Of a stretch of DNA of 64,000 bases, positions 27,510 to 37,020 are shown piece after piece. The translations under genes were made by a program, and so were the position numbers. The stretch lies in contig JABFRS010000001.1 of assembly GCA_013141055.1 (NCBI GenBank), forward strand, positions 744,001 to 808,000, given 5' to 3'. The DNA is from Cyclobacteriaceae bacterium (GTDB taxonomy: Bacteria > Bacteroidota > Bacteroidia > Cytophagales > Cyclobacteriaceae). Below the pieces are notes generated by a model. It did no database searches, had not been told where the DNA came from, and worked only from the letters and a program-made list of their open reading frames with translations. The first letter of the stretch is position 1; every line of letters starts with the position of its first letter.

Positions 27510-29740
27510 GCTCAGAACCAGGATTTAATTTGGGAAGGCTTAAGACCCGCTACGTGTTACTACGCAGTGTGGAGATCCTGTTATTGACGATGGCTACTAT
27601 ATTGCTCACAAAAGCGGTAGCGGGATTGGTGGTACAGGAGTCAATCTATCTCTATGCGATCTCTATCCTGGCAGGTATTGTGGTGGGAATAATACGAGGT
27701 GTTCATTATCATCTGTTCAGCCTCAACACCGGATTCTTCATCAGCTATCTGAATAAAAACTATCCTCAGCTAAAAGAAAGCGCAGATCTGCTTTTGAGTA
27801 ATGACAGTGAATTGACCGGGCTTCAGCGTCTTCAGAAAGTCCAGACCCAGCAACAGTTCCATCAGCTTTATCCTGAAATAAAATTACCGAATCACATTGC
27901 GCAGGCCTTCGGGATTTTCGCCGCATGCGGGGTCATCTATATTCTTCTCTCTTCGTTTGCAGCAGCACCCGGTGAGAAAGTTCTGGTAAAAGAAAAAACA
28001 ATCGAAGCTGAGAAAGAATCCATAGTAAATGATACCACCACGGCTGATTTAAGATCGTTATCCATCAGCATCACTCCTCCTTCCTACACACAGGTAAAAT
28101 CATTTGTCGCACACGGTAGCAACATCTCCTTTCCGGAAGGAAGCAAGGTGACGTGGCAGGCCATCTTCACCAATGACGTTACCGCCGCCAGTATCATTTT
28201 CTCCGGTAATGATTCAACTGATCTCGTAAAGACATCAGACCGATACAGCATTTCCAGATCTATGACCGAGTCCGGCTTCTATCAGCTGCAATGGCGTTAC
28301 AAAAACAAGACACACCGCTCCGATTATTTCAGAATAGAAGTTATCAAAGATGAACCTCCTAAAGTTTCTATCACCAACCTTGAGCAATTCACAAAACTTC
28401 GCTTTACGGATAATTTAAAAGTAGGTGTCAATTCATCCCTCAGTGACGACTACGGCTTAACCGATGGCCACATCATCGCCACGGTGAGCAAAGGAAGTGG
28501 TGAGTCTGTTAAGTTCAGGGAAGAAAAGCTGCTGTTTACAAATCCACAAAGGATCAATGGAAAGAATGTGCAGGCATCTCTTACACTGGATCTTTTAAAA
28601 CTCGGACTCGAACCGGGTGATGAACTGTATTTCTATGTTCAGGCATTCGACAATAAAGTTCCGGAAGCAAATCATCATCGTACTGAAACATTCTTCATTG
28701 CCCTGCAAGACACTACCCAGGAGATCGCCATGATGGACGACGGACTGGGCGTTGACCTGCTGCCTGAATATTTCCGCAGTCAACGGCAGATCATCATTGA
28801 TACCGAGAAACTATTAAAAGACCGTAAGAAAATTTCAAAGCAGGAATTCAATTCCACCAGCAACGAGCTTGGGTATGATCAGAAAGCCCTGCGACTTCGT
28901 TATGGACAATTCATGGGTGAAGAAGCGGATTCCGGCATCGGAACCGAAGCAGCGGCGGAAGCTGTCGAAGAAAGTGAGCATGAAGGAGAAGAAAAAGATA
29001 AAGATGTCATGAAGCAATACGGTCATCAGCATGATACCGAGAACGAGCACAATCTTGTCGAGCCCAAGAAAGAAGATCCCATGAAAGCATTCATGCATCA
29101 GCACGACAACAGTGAAGAAGCTACCTTCCTCTTTCAATCAGTCAAGGCAAAATTAAAGGCAGCGCTGGCCATCATGTGGGATGCCGAACTTCACCTCCGG
29201 CTATTTGATCCGGCTAAATCACTTCCGTATCAATACAAGGCACTTAATCTTCTGAAAGAGATCAGCAATGATTCACGCGTGTATGTGCATCGCTCCGGAT
29301 TTGATCCTCCCCCATTGAAAGAAGAAAAAAGACTGACGGCAGATCTGACGGAAGTCAGGACCAATACCAATCGTTACGCCAGCGACGTGAAAATAAAATA
29401 TCCCGCTATCCGCCAGGCATTGATCATGACCGAAAAGCTGCTTCAGGGAAATGCAACCATACTGTCGGAAGAACAAAAGAACAGGTTTATGGCTGCGGGT
29501 CAGGAGCTTGCCATGGAAGCGATTGAACAACCATCCTATCTTGGCACGCTGACATTATTGAAATCTTTGGTGGATGACAAGGTGAAAGCGGAGAACATGA
29601 GCAAGACGCTTCTCCAAGTAAGAAAAACATTGTGGAGAGCTATTCCTGCATCATCGGCATCCCCGGCAGGAATTCAAAATCCGATGCATATGCTGGATGA
29701 GAAATTTCTGAAAAGCTTAGAAACCATAAAGAATGAATAA
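27506..29740 (+). CDS. Large membrane protein of the MoxR cluster, DUF4175-like
   Basis: 744 residues. Two N-terminal helices (about 20-45 and 48-70) and one at 132-150 anchor it, followed by a long soluble part with immunoglobulin-like strands. Residues about 490-545 form an acidic, histidine-rich linker with two near copies of M-K-x3-HQHD (around 506 and 531), then a helical end. The layout resembles DUF4175 proteins, but I am not certain of the family. The HQHD pair could bind metal. Overlaps its neighbours by 4 and 8 bases. Confidence 0.65.
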   Translation: MSSEPGFNLGRLKTRYVLLRSVEILLLTMATILLTKAVAGLVVQESIYLYAISILAGIVVGIIRGVHYHLFSLNTGFFISYLNKNYPQLKESADLLLSNDSELTGLQRLQKVQTQQQFHQLYPEIKLPNHIAQAFGIFAACGVIYILLSSFAAAPGEKVLVKEKTIEAEKESIVNDTTTADLRSLSISITPPSYTQVKSFVAHGSNISFPEGSKVTWQAIFTNDVTAASIIFSGNDSTDLVKTSDRYSISRSMTESGFYQLQWRYKNKTHRSDYFRIEVIKDEPPKVSITNLEQFTKLRFTDNLKVGVNSSLSDDYGLTDGHIIATVSKGSGESVKFREEKLLFTNPQRINGKNVQASLTLDLLKLGLEPGDELYFYVQAFDNKVPEANHHRTETFFIALQDTTQEIAMMDDGLGVDLLPEYFRSQRQIIIDTEKLLKDRKKISKQEFNSTSNELGYDQKALRLRYGQFMGEEADSGIGTEAAAEAVEESEHEGEEKDKDVMKQYGHQHDTENEHNLVEPKKEDPMKAFMHQHDNSEEATFLFQSVKAKLKAALAIMWDAELHLRLFDPAKSLPYQYKALNLLKEISNDSRVYVHRSGFDPPPLKEEKRLTADLTEVRTNTNRYASDVKIKYPAIRQALIMTEKLLQGNATILSEEQKNRFMAAGQELAMEAIEQPSYLGTLTLLKSLVDDKVKAENMSKTLLQVRKTLWRAIPASSASPAGIQNPMHMLDEKFLKSLETIKNE

Positions 29741-31448
29741 TTTCTTTATCACTTTTCATCCTGTATTTCCTCTCTGGAGCATCGCACTGGTTTCTGCTGC
29801 TGCACTGATATTCTTTATCTGGAAAGAATATTCACGAAGGCAAAATCTCCTGATCGCAAGGATCATTGCAATCGTGCTGGTCATTTTTGCATTGCTGGGA
29901 ATCACTCTTCGTCCGGCATTGAAAGAAGAAGGAACAGGATCACAATCCATATTACTTACAAAAGGTTATCAGTCTTCTACACTTGACAGTCTTAGGAAGG
30001 TCTATCCTTCGATTGAAACCATACAGCAAGGATCACCTGATATTTTCAACAAGGACATACGCTTCATTCTTGGCAATGGTTTATCCTCCGACTCCCTTGA
30101 AATGTTGGATAGCAAAAGCTTTCAATTCATCCCCGGGAAGCCCTCCACAGGAATTATCCAATGGATCATGCCGGAAGCTATTCATGCGAATCGCAAAAAC
30201 ACCATCAGGGGAACAGTCAATACAGAGCAAGACATCAGGATAAAAATTACCGGACCGGCGGGAGCTGAAGATTCAGTTCTGTTGAAAGGGGGCAGAAAGA
30301 ATTTTACGCTTGACATTCGTCCGAAGCAGGCAGGGCTTTTCGTTTATCAGTTAACCACACAAACTAACAATACGAAGACCAGCGATCCATTGCCATTGGA
30401 GGTGCTGCCGGATGAGAAGCTCAACATTCTTGTGCTTTTGAAATTCCCAAGTGCAGAGATCCGGTATCTGAAAAATTACCTGTCAGCGAAAGGTCATTCA
30501 CTCTCGATCCGGTACCAGACTTCAAAGACAAATTTCAAATACGAATACGCCAACACGATGCCGGGAAAGATCAGTCGCGTCACACCGGAGATTGCTGCCG
30601 CTACAGATCTTGTGTTCATTGATAGCTCTGTCCTGTCGGAGTTATCGGATCTGGAAAAGAGTGTTCTTAAAAAAGCTATTCAGTCGGGACTGGGAATGAT
30701 CATACTGGACCTTCCGGAAAAAGGAAACAGCCTGAAGCAATTCCTTTCTGTTGAATCAAAAGTGATCGCTACTGATACTGTACATCTGCAGTTGGATGAT
30801 AGAAATTATACTTTACCGGCACAGCCGTTGACTGTTGCCAACGATGCATCGATTAATGCGATCACAAATCATCATGAAAGAATGATGTCAGGGTATCAGT
30901 ATATGGGTGCCGGCAAGGTAGGGTTTCAGCTTTTGAAAGAGACCTATCGCATGACACTGGAAGGAAATGAAGACGACTATGCGTCGCTATGGGCGCCATT
31001 GATTGAACAGACTTCGAGAATCAAAAATCAGATGTTCAGGATGAGAATGAAGAATTCATTTCCTTACTATGAGAATGAGTCGCTTCAATTTGAGATCATC
31101 ACATCCGGTACACGGCCGATCGTCTATGCAGATGGAATATCCATTCCCTTAGCGGAAGATGTCTTACTGGACGATGTGTGGAGCGGCAGGTTGTGGGCAG
31201 GAAAGAAAGGCTGGCATCAGTTATTCATTAAAGAAGACTCTACGCGGTTCAATTATTATGTATCCGGAAAAGGCGAATGGAATTCTTTAAGAGTGAACGA
31301 TCAGATCACTAAAAATAAATTCGCAACATCGACAGCAACTTTGACGGCATCTGCAAAGACCTATCAATACCGTGAGATATCCATGCTGTGGTTTTACCTG
31401 ATATTTCTGATGGCAAGCGGGTTTCTGTGGCTCGCGCCGAAGCTGTAG
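29733..31448 (+). CDS. Membrane protein ending the MoxR cluster
   Basis: 571 residues. Two N-terminal helices (about 14-30 and 41-60) and a C-terminal helix near 550-567 flank a long soluble domain. Its topology and position at the end of the Bat-type operon fit the BatA/BatB-like membrane proteins with an amidotransferase-like fold (LVFIDSSVLSELSDLEKSV, then GLGMIILDLPEKG) that lacks a catalytic cysteine. Function unknown; presumably part of the same complex as the MoxR and DUF58 products. It starts 8 bases inside the previous gene. Confidence 0.6.
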   Translation: MNNFFITFHPVFPLWSIALVSAAALIFFIWKEYSRRQNLLIARIIAIVLVIFALLGITLRPALKEEGTGSQSILLTKGYQSSTLDSLRKVYPSIETIQQGSPDIFNKDIRFILGNGLSSDSLEMLDSKSFQFIPGKPSTGIIQWIMPEAIHANRKNTIRGTVNTEQDIRIKITGPAGAEDSVLLKGGRKNFTLDIRPKQAGLFVYQLTTQTNNTKTSDPLPLEVLPDEKLNILVLLKFPSAEIRYLKNYLSAKGHSLSIRYQTSKTNFKYEYANTMPGKISRVTPEIAAATDLVFIDSSVLSELSDLEKSVLKKAIQSGLGMIILDLPEKGNSLKQFLSVESKVIATDTVHLQLDDRNYTLPAQPLTVANDASINAITNHHERMMSGYQYMGAGKVGFQLLKETYRMTLEGNEDDYASLWAPLIEQTSRIKNQMFRMRMKNSFPYYENESLQFEIITSGTRPIVYADGISIPLAEDVLLDDVWSGRLWAGKKGWHQLFIKEDSTRFNYYVSGKGEWNSLRVNDQITKNKFATSTATLTASAKTYQYREISMLWFYLIFLMASGFLWLAPKL

Positions 31449-31453
31449 GGTAG

Positions 31454-31558
31454 TGTCTCAGTGCCGCAACGCTGGAGTTTATAAAAGATGATAAGGGTAA
31501 GGTAACAAAATTTGTCGTGAATCAGGGCGGTCGTTATGAATGGAAGAAGGTTGAGTAA
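31454..31558 (+). pseudogene. Remnant of the 3' end of a serine-hydrolase-type gene
   Basis: A short open stretch after a stop at 31451 encodes LEFIKDDKGKVTKFVV, then NQGGRYEWKKVE and TAA. This looks like the last residues of a C-terminal domain found on beta-lactamase-like hydrolases and some peptidases (a D-x-x-G-K-V-T pattern followed by Q/N-G-x-x-x-x-x-K). There is no start codon and nothing recognisable upstream except the end of the membrane protein gene. It appears to be what is left after deletion of the gene body. Confidence 0.55.
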
Positions 31559-31599
31559 ATATGAACCACAAGAGTGAAGACAAATAAGCATCCCTCAAA

Positions 31600-32031
31600 A
31601 TGAAAAACCTCACCAAAATTGAATCATCTGCCAGAAATAAGCAGAACTACCTGAAAGCCAAAGAAGCATTCAACCATAAAAAAGTGGATGAGTGCATTCT
31701 CTTCTATGCTCTCCATCACGAAGTCAAATCAAAGCAAAGTGAGAAAGGGCGGGCCGGGATCCAAAAGTTTCTGGAAGGTCTCCATCAAACCTGGCCGGAC
31801 ATTCAGATCACCGTTGAACACGCTGTTGCGGAAGACAATTGGGTAATGGGCAGAAGCGTTGCAACAGCAACCCATTCACAGGTGGTGTTAGGCGTTCCGC
31901 CCACCAACAAAAAGATTACAGCCACATTCTGGGACCTGCACCACTTCGACGAAGATGGTTTGATCATTGAAACGTGGAACTTAATGGATAGCTTAGCCAT
32001 CATGCAGCAGATCGGACTTCTACCTAAGTAA
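31600..32031 (+). CDS. SnoaL-like / ester cyclase family protein
   Basis: 143 residues, ATG start. The NTF2-like fold is suggested by the motifs GRAGIQKFLEGLHQTWPDIQ, then AEDNWVMGRSVATATH and a late HFDEDGLIIETWNLMDSLA typical of SnoaL-like polyketide cyclase homologues. Cytoplasmic, no signal. In bacteria these are often small stand-alone enzymes of unknown substrate, so no pathway is claimed. Confidence 0.8.
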   Translation: MKNLTKIESSARNKQNYLKAKEAFNHKKVDECILFYALHHEVKSKQSEKGRAGIQKFLEGLHQTWPDIQITVEHAVAEDNWVMGRSVATATHSQVVLGVPPTNKKITATFWDLHHFDEDGLIIETWNLMDSLAIMQQIGLLPK

Positions 32032-32040
32032 CAATCAATC

Positions 32041-32532
32041 ATGAGATCAGTAAAAAATCTTCTGATAATTTTTCTTGGAGCAATTTTGCTATCATGTTCT
32101 TCCACCAGGTCAATATCAATATTATACTCTGACTCCTATGATGAAACGAAAGACCAGACTTCGGTCATGATCTTACCATTTGGCACGGTGAAAGTCCAGG
32201 GTCAATGGAAGAAGGTAAAGGAAAATCACGTGAGCGGGCAATACTTTTTCGATGGACCAGACTCCGTTGGGATTGCCATTGCACTTCAGCCATGGGATCG
32301 GTATGAGTTCTCTCACAACAATCCTGAAGTCACACCCCAAAACTTTGTCAGGAAATTCTATGAGTGGGATGCCAACTATTTAAAAGAAAAAACCGGCGGA
32401 CAATTAAGAATTGTGAAAGAGGATGAACAAAAAGGTTATCTGATCTGGAGTTTGTCCAACGGACCTATACCCCAGGACTATTTTCTATTCGGCCTGAAAG
32501 GGAACATCGCTTACAACCTGGAGATCATTTAA
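32041..32532 (+). CDS. Lipoprotein of unknown function
   Basis: 163 residues. The signal ends in the lipobox LLSC near residue 19, followed by SSTRS, so it should be lipid-anchored. The mature part has mixed strands with aromatic-rich segments (PWDRYEFSHNNPEV, and FYEWDANYLKE) but no family I recognise. It lies 9 bases after the SnoaL-like gene. The downstream membrane protein gene follows after 20 bases, so the three may be one transcript. Confidence 0.7.
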   Translation: MRSVKNLLIIFLGAILLSCSSTRSISILYSDSYDETKDQTSVMILPFGTVKVQGQWKKVKENHVSGQYFFDGPDSVGIAIALQPWDRYEFSHNNPEVTPQNFVRKFYEWDANYLKEKTGGQLRIVKEDEQKGYLIWSLSNGPIPQDYFLFGLKGNIAYNLEII

Positions 32533-32552
32533 TCTTGATATTTATCTGATCA

Positions 32553-32990
32553 ATGAAAAACACCATTCCTCTAAATAGTTTAAAGCAAGCAAAAAACAAG
32601 GCACTAATTTTCGGTGGAATAATTGTTGTTTATCAAATTACTGGAGTAGCATTGATCTATAACCAAAGAAATTTACTCATACCTTTCGCAGTTCTCGGCA
32701 TCCTACTGACAGGTCTCATCTTATTCTTGGCAAAACGAATGCAGTGGGAGATATCTTCACAGAATCCCGAAGTTCTAGATTTATATTTCAGGCTTGGGAA
32801 CTTGAGATTGAAGCATCAATCATTCAAACACACTGAGATAAAAGACGTTTTAATTGAACAGGACAACCAGAAATACTTCATACTCTATTTAATTACTGAC
32901 AAAAGACGAATACAAATTGACCGATATCCTACCCGTAAAATAATTGATGCTTTACGAGATCATTTAGCTGAAAAATTGCAATTGTCGTAA
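32553..32990 (+). CDS. Small membrane protein, two helices plus cytoplasmic domain
   Basis: 145 residues. Hydrophobic helices at about 18-36 and 43-62 are followed by a soluble tail with LRLKHQSFKHTEIKDVLIEQ and a basic, aromatic end, in the style of PH-like membrane domains. No catalytic motif. Base composition is richer in A and T than its neighbours, in line with an accessory region. I do not recognise the family. Confidence 0.6.
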   Translation: MKNTIPLNSLKQAKNKALIFGGIIVVYQITGVALIYNQRNLLIPFAVLGILLTGLILFLAKRMQWEISSQNPEVLDLYFRLGNLRLKHQSFKHTEIKDVLIEQDNQKYFILYLITDKRRIQIDRYPTRKIIDALRDHLAEKLQLS

Positions 32991-33062
32991 CTTAGGTTTT
33001 GAATAATGGATAGAGTATCTCAAAGAATTATAAGCAATAATAATTTTGATTAAGTTTAATTG

Positions 33063-33467
33063 ATGAAAATCATTCCATTAGTTTCTTTGATCTTATTGAC
33101 ATCAAGTCTTTTGGCCCAGCAACCCGACAGTCTGGGAGTTGGTGACAACCTGATACTCAACAGGCAAGAATATTCTTTCCTGAACTCGGACTTCAGCGAC
33201 AGTAAAATTGAATTTGATTTTAAAGGAAAGAGAATTGCATTTCTGGGGGGAATACGCGGGAATTACATCCTGACAAAGAAAGAGTATTTCAACACTTTTG
33301 TTAGACCGAGACTCGGGACGAACAAGAAGAAACCCTACTCACTCACAATACTCACTCCGGCAGAAAAAGAAGAATCAGGTGGTTACGATGCCTTTATCCT
33401 TACACCCGCGAAATTATTTACCGATCAGGATAGAAAAAAAGTCCTGAAGAAGTTGGGTAAGAGATAG
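33063..33467 (+). CDS. Secreted protein of unknown function
   Basis: 134 residues from the ATG at 33063; a TTG lies one codon earlier. The signal peptide spans about 1-19, ending SSLLAQQ. The mature part has many charged residues with FDFKGKRIAFLGGIRGNY and a C-terminal KKVLKKLGKR. No family recognised. A TAATTTTG at 33041-33048 could serve as a -7 promoter element, placing the start site close to the ATG, but no -33 element is obvious. Confidence 0.6.
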   Translation: MKIIPLVSLILLTSSLLAQQPDSLGVGDNLILNRQEYSFLNSDFSDSKIEFDFKGKRIAFLGGIRGNYILTKKEYFNTFVRPRLGTNKKKPYSLTILTPAEKEESGGYDAFILTPAKLFTDQDRKKVLKKLGKR

Positions 33468-33557
33468 CCTGCTTATCTCCCTCCAAAATTATTTGGGGCC
33501 GCCCTGATAAATTAACAGTGGAATAATAAAAGCTAAGGCTATAGATGATCTTTAACC

Positions 33558-33654
33558 CAAGGCCCGAAGGGTCGAGATTTTTTAGCCCTGGCTGCAGGCC
33601 AGGGTTTCCAAAGCAAAATTGCATAAGCCCCAAAGTGGGCGAGATTTTTTACGC
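33558..33654. repeat. REP-like repeat pair with a stem-loop
   Basis: Two copies of CGAGATTTTTTA (33573-33584 and 33642-33653), each preceded by a GGGY-type end, flank a clean hairpin: CCCTGGC (33586-33592) with GCCAGGG (33598-33604). This is the look of mobile intergenic repeats in Bacteroidota rather than of a terminator for the gene at 33063-33467, which ends 90 bases earlier. Confidence 0.55.
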
Positions 33655-33685
33655 GCGCATTAATCTCATACATAATATCCATTGC

Positions 33686-33720
33686 GGGGTACCGTAGGTA
33701 CGCAACAATATTATAAACAC
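33686..33720 (+). repeat. Dispersed intergenic repeat, copy of the 37.2 kb element
   Basis: The stretch ACCGTAGGTACGCAACAATATTATAAACAC matches, apart from one base near each end, the element at 37207-37240. Both occur outside genes. The rest of the gap from 33468 to 34000 holds no gene; from 33721 to 34000 I see nothing further apart from AT-rich sequence before the PadR gene. Confidence 0.75.
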
Positions 33721-34000
33721 TTACATTTTGAAAGCATGAGTTGATCTCTAAAGCAAACGCTGTTCATATCCTTCCGCAGCTTTAGCTGCATCTGTGTAAA
33801 TCCATTTTCGGAGCAAAAGTTTCTTATCCACTAATCCGCCACGCATATAGTCTTGGTACTATACAATGATCCTGCATTTTATTCTTAAGTAAAAGCCTCA
33901 ATGTCTGTGATTCCCTCCCTCCAAATCCCCCATCCTGACCCTCCCTCTGCATTGTAAATATTTAATTTAATTCCTTATTTGCTTGACAAAACATAAGGAA

Positions 34001-34333
34001 ATGGGCAAGGAATACCTTGGAGAATTTGAAGAACTGGTACTGACTATGGTGGGTGTGCTTCAAAAAGAGGCGTACGGTGCCGCCATCGCCGAAGAAATTG
34101 AAAAACGGCAAGACCGAAACATCAACATCAGTGCGCTGCATGTTACTCTCTACCGCCTTGAAGACAAAGGTCTGATCAAATCCGCTTTCGGCGGCTCTAC
34201 CAATGAACGAGGTGGTCGACGAAAACGAATCTACACCGTAACCAATGCAGGATTCGTCATGCTCCGAAGAATGAAAGACGGAAGACTCGAATTATGGAGA
34301 TTGATCCCACAACTAAAGATGTCCGGGATATGA
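34001..34333 (+). CDS. PadR-family transcriptional regulator
   Basis: 110 residues from the ATG at 34001; a TTG at 33983 would add six residues. The PadR winged-helix signature is clear: GEFEELVLTMVGVLQKEAYGAAI, then LHVTLYRLEDKGLI and RGGRRKRIYTVT. These regulators usually repress their own operon and the adjacent transport gene. The stop overlaps the start of the next gene (ATGA at 34330), so the regulator and permease are translated together. The ligand is unknown. Confidence 0.95.
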   Translation: MGKEYLGEFEELVLTMVGVLQKEAYGAAIAEEIEKRQDRNINISALHVTLYRLEDKGLIKSAFGGSTNERGGRRKRIYTVTNAGFVMLRRMKDGRLELWRLIPQLKMSGI

Positions 34334-36951
34334 ATGACCAGATACCTCAATGGCCATTAAAATTCTTAAGAGCCGTCTGCCCTGACCACCTGATCGAAGA
34401 GATCGAAGGCGACCTCCTGCAGAATTTCTATAAAGACCATAGAAAGTTTGGACAACGAAAAGCAAGGTTAAGATTAACCCTGAATGCCATCCGCTATTTG
34501 CGGCCGGAAATTATTATGCGAAACAAGTTTTCATTTCAACTAATCAATATCATGATGTTACTCAACTACTTTAAACTCTCCCTCAGAAACATCAGGCTCA
34601 GTCCGCTCTACTCCTTTATCAACATGTTCAGTCTTACCATCGGACTGTCCTCATGCCTGGTCATCTATCTCTTCATTTCCGATGAGCTCAGCTTTGACTC
34701 TCTCCATTCAAACAGATCTTCTGTCTATCGCATCTATGGAGTGCCTCATTATTCCGGAAACGGCACCCAAAAGATTGCATTGACGAATGCATGGACTGGC
34801 CCATCCATTGCCGAAGACTTCCCACAGGTTGCAAGCTTCACGCGCTACTGGACTCAGGGAAAAATGACATTCACAAATGGCGATGATCACCTTTTGATTA
34901 ACAGTGTTGCCGCCGTTGACAGCACTTTCCTCAACATCTTTGACTTCAATCTGCAATCCGGCAATCGCGCCACTGCCCTCGCCGAACCCAATTCTGTGAT
35001 CCTTACGGAATCAACAGCATTAAAACTTTTCAAAAATACCGATGAGTCTCTCGGGCGAGCGATCACCATTCAGGACACTGAATATAAAATTACCGGGATC
35101 CTCAAAGACACTCCAGAAAACTCTCACCTGAGGTTCGATGCTCTTCTTTCCATTTCAACTTTTGGGAAAAATAAAATGTTCAGCTCCACCTGGGAAGGAA
35201 GTTTCTTAAACACCTACCTCCTGCTTCACGATGGTGCAGACAACAAAGAGCTTGAATCAAAGCTCTCCGACTTCTGGATCCGGCACACGGGCATAAAAGA
35301 TCCTGACAAGGGAACAACATTACAATTGCAGCCACTATCAGATGTTCATTTGCAATCCACGGATATGGATCACGACTACAACAACTATCGAAAGTTTAAT
35401 GGTACTTATCTGAAAGTCTTTGGGATCACAGGCATCTTCATATTATTGATCGCTTGCGTGAATTTTATGAACCTTACCACGGCTCGGGCGTCCTACCGTT
35501 GGAAAGAAGTTGGCATTCGAAAATCTATTGGAGCAAAGAAAACGCAACTCTTCGGGCAATTTATTTTTGAATCAACGGTAATGGCACTGCTGGCGTTGGT
35601 ATTAGCCATGCTCCTTGACCTGTTCCTGATTCCATTCGTAAATCAACTTACCGGACGACAACTTCTGCTTTCATCATTGTTTGCTCATCCCATACAGGCC
35701 GGATTGCTGGTAGCAGTAACCATACTCCTCGGTTTGTTAACGGGAATCTATCCTTCATTCTACATGACTTCATTCAATGTTACTTCCGTATTAAAGGGTG
35801 GAATTAAAACTCAGGGGAGATCCATCTTCCAGAACTCTTTGGTCGTTCTGCAATTCGGATTGGCCATCGGATTGATCATCGGCACACTGGTCGTCACACG
35901 CCAGCTTTCCTTCATGAAGAATACTGACATCGGCTTCACCAAAGATCAGATCATACTGGTGGGAATGAATGGGGAAGTCAACAAAAAGCTTGAAGTCCTA
36001 AGAACAGAATGGCTGCGTAACCAGTCTGTGTCGGGGGTGACAGCCTCCAGTCAACGACTTGGCACCAACCTGAACGGATGGGGCTTTAAAGTAAAGACCG
36101 ACACAGGGATCTATAATTTTGTACCGTCCAATCTGAATGTTGATTTCGACTATTTGAAAGTGTATGGGATCACGTTGAATGATGGCAGGGACTTTTCACG
36201 CGAATTTCTTACGGATAATGGAAAGGCGTTCATCATCAATGAGACGATGGCGCGTGAGCTGAACATGAAACAGCCTGTTGGCATCCCTGCCGGACAATCG
36301 TGGTATGAAAATGATTCACTGGGTGCCATTATCGGAGTGGCGAAAGATTTCAATTATAATTCATTGTATTCGAAGATCGGAATGCTTGCCATCGTCTGTA
36401 AGCCTGAGTGGGGATATGATGAGATCTCCATTAAAATTGATGGCGCTCATGCAAAAGAAATAATTCCTGCACTTAAAGAGGTATGGGATAAGAACATCAC
36501 GACCTACCCTTTCACCTATTCTTTCCTCGACGAGCATGTTGATAATCTATACAAGTCTGATCAGCAGATGAGTTCTGTGATATCCATCACCGCGATCTTT
36601 GCGATCTTCATTTCGTGTATGGGTTTGTTTGGACTGGTGGCGATTACCATGAACAAAAAAATAAAAGAGATTGGAATCCGTAAGGTGCTCGGAGCAACTA
36701 ATTTTCAGATCAGTTCGATGCTATCCTCAAGTTTCACAAAGCTGATACTAATATCGTTTGTAATGATCTGCCCGGTAACGTACTATTTATTGTTCAAATG
36801 GCTGGAGAGTTTCAGTTACCGGATCACGATGAGTCCGTGGTTATTTTTGTCCGGAGGGTTGATCACGATTATCATCGCGCTGCTGACTATAAGTTATCAT
36901 ACGATACGATCAGCGCGTGAAAATCCGGTGAATGCTTTGAGGTATGAGTAG
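34330..36951 (+). CDS. FtsX-family permease with N-terminal prefix domain
   Basis: 873 residues from the ATG at 34330, chosen because it gives an ATGA overlap with the PadR stop; an earlier ATG at 34294 is in frame. Residues about 1-65 form a permease prefix domain (PLKFLRAVCPDHLIEEIEGDLL). The duplicated FtsX architecture follows: helix near 85-108, core with RWKEVGIRKSIGAKKTQLFG, and a second core with KIKEIGIRKVLGATNFQISS. The PadR plus prefix-domain permease pair is common in Bacteroidota and is thought to respond to membrane-active compounds. No ATPase is adjacent. Paralogue of 898-3357. Confidence 0.93.
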   Translation: MNDQIPQWPLKFLRAVCPDHLIEEIEGDLLQNFYKDHRKFGQRKARLRLTLNAIRYLRPEIIMRNKFSFQLINIMMLLNYFKLSLRNIRLSPLYSFINMFSLTIGLSSCLVIYLFISDELSFDSLHSNRSSVYRIYGVPHYSGNGTQKIALTNAWTGPSIAEDFPQVASFTRYWTQGKMTFTNGDDHLLINSVAAVDSTFLNIFDFNLQSGNRATALAEPNSVILTESTALKLFKNTDESLGRAITIQDTEYKITGILKDTPENSHLRFDALLSISTFGKNKMFSSTWEGSFLNTYLLLHDGADNKELESKLSDFWIRHTGIKDPDKGTTLQLQPLSDVHLQSTDMDHDYNNYRKFNGTYLKVFGITGIFILLIACVNFMNLTTARASYRWKEVGIRKSIGAKKTQLFGQFIFESTVMALLALVLAMLLDLFLIPFVNQLTGRQLLLSSLFAHPIQAGLLVAVTILLGLLTGIYPSFYMTSFNVTSVLKGGIKTQGRSIFQNSLVVLQFGLAIGLIIGTLVVTRQLSFMKNTDIGFTKDQIILVGMNGEVNKKLEVLRTEWLRNQSVSGVTASSQRLGTNLNGWGFKVKTDTGIYNFVPSNLNVDFDYLKVYGITLNDGRDFSREFLTDNGKAFIINETMARELNMKQPVGIPAGQSWYENDSLGAIIGVAKDFNYNSLYSKIGMLAIVCKPEWGYDEISIKIDGAHAKEIIPALKEVWDKNITTYPFTYSFLDEHVDNLYKSDQQMSSVISITAIFAIFISCMGLFGLVAITMNKKIKEIGIRKVLGATNFQISSMLSSSFTKLILISFVMICPVTYYLLFKWLESFSYRITMSPWLFLSGGLITIIIALLTISYHTIRSARENPVNALRYE

Positions 36952-37020
36952 TGGAGAGCCAAGCCGTAAAAAACTGCTCTTGGTAGGGTGACGATGGAAA
37001 TGAAATTCATTGTAAGGAAT

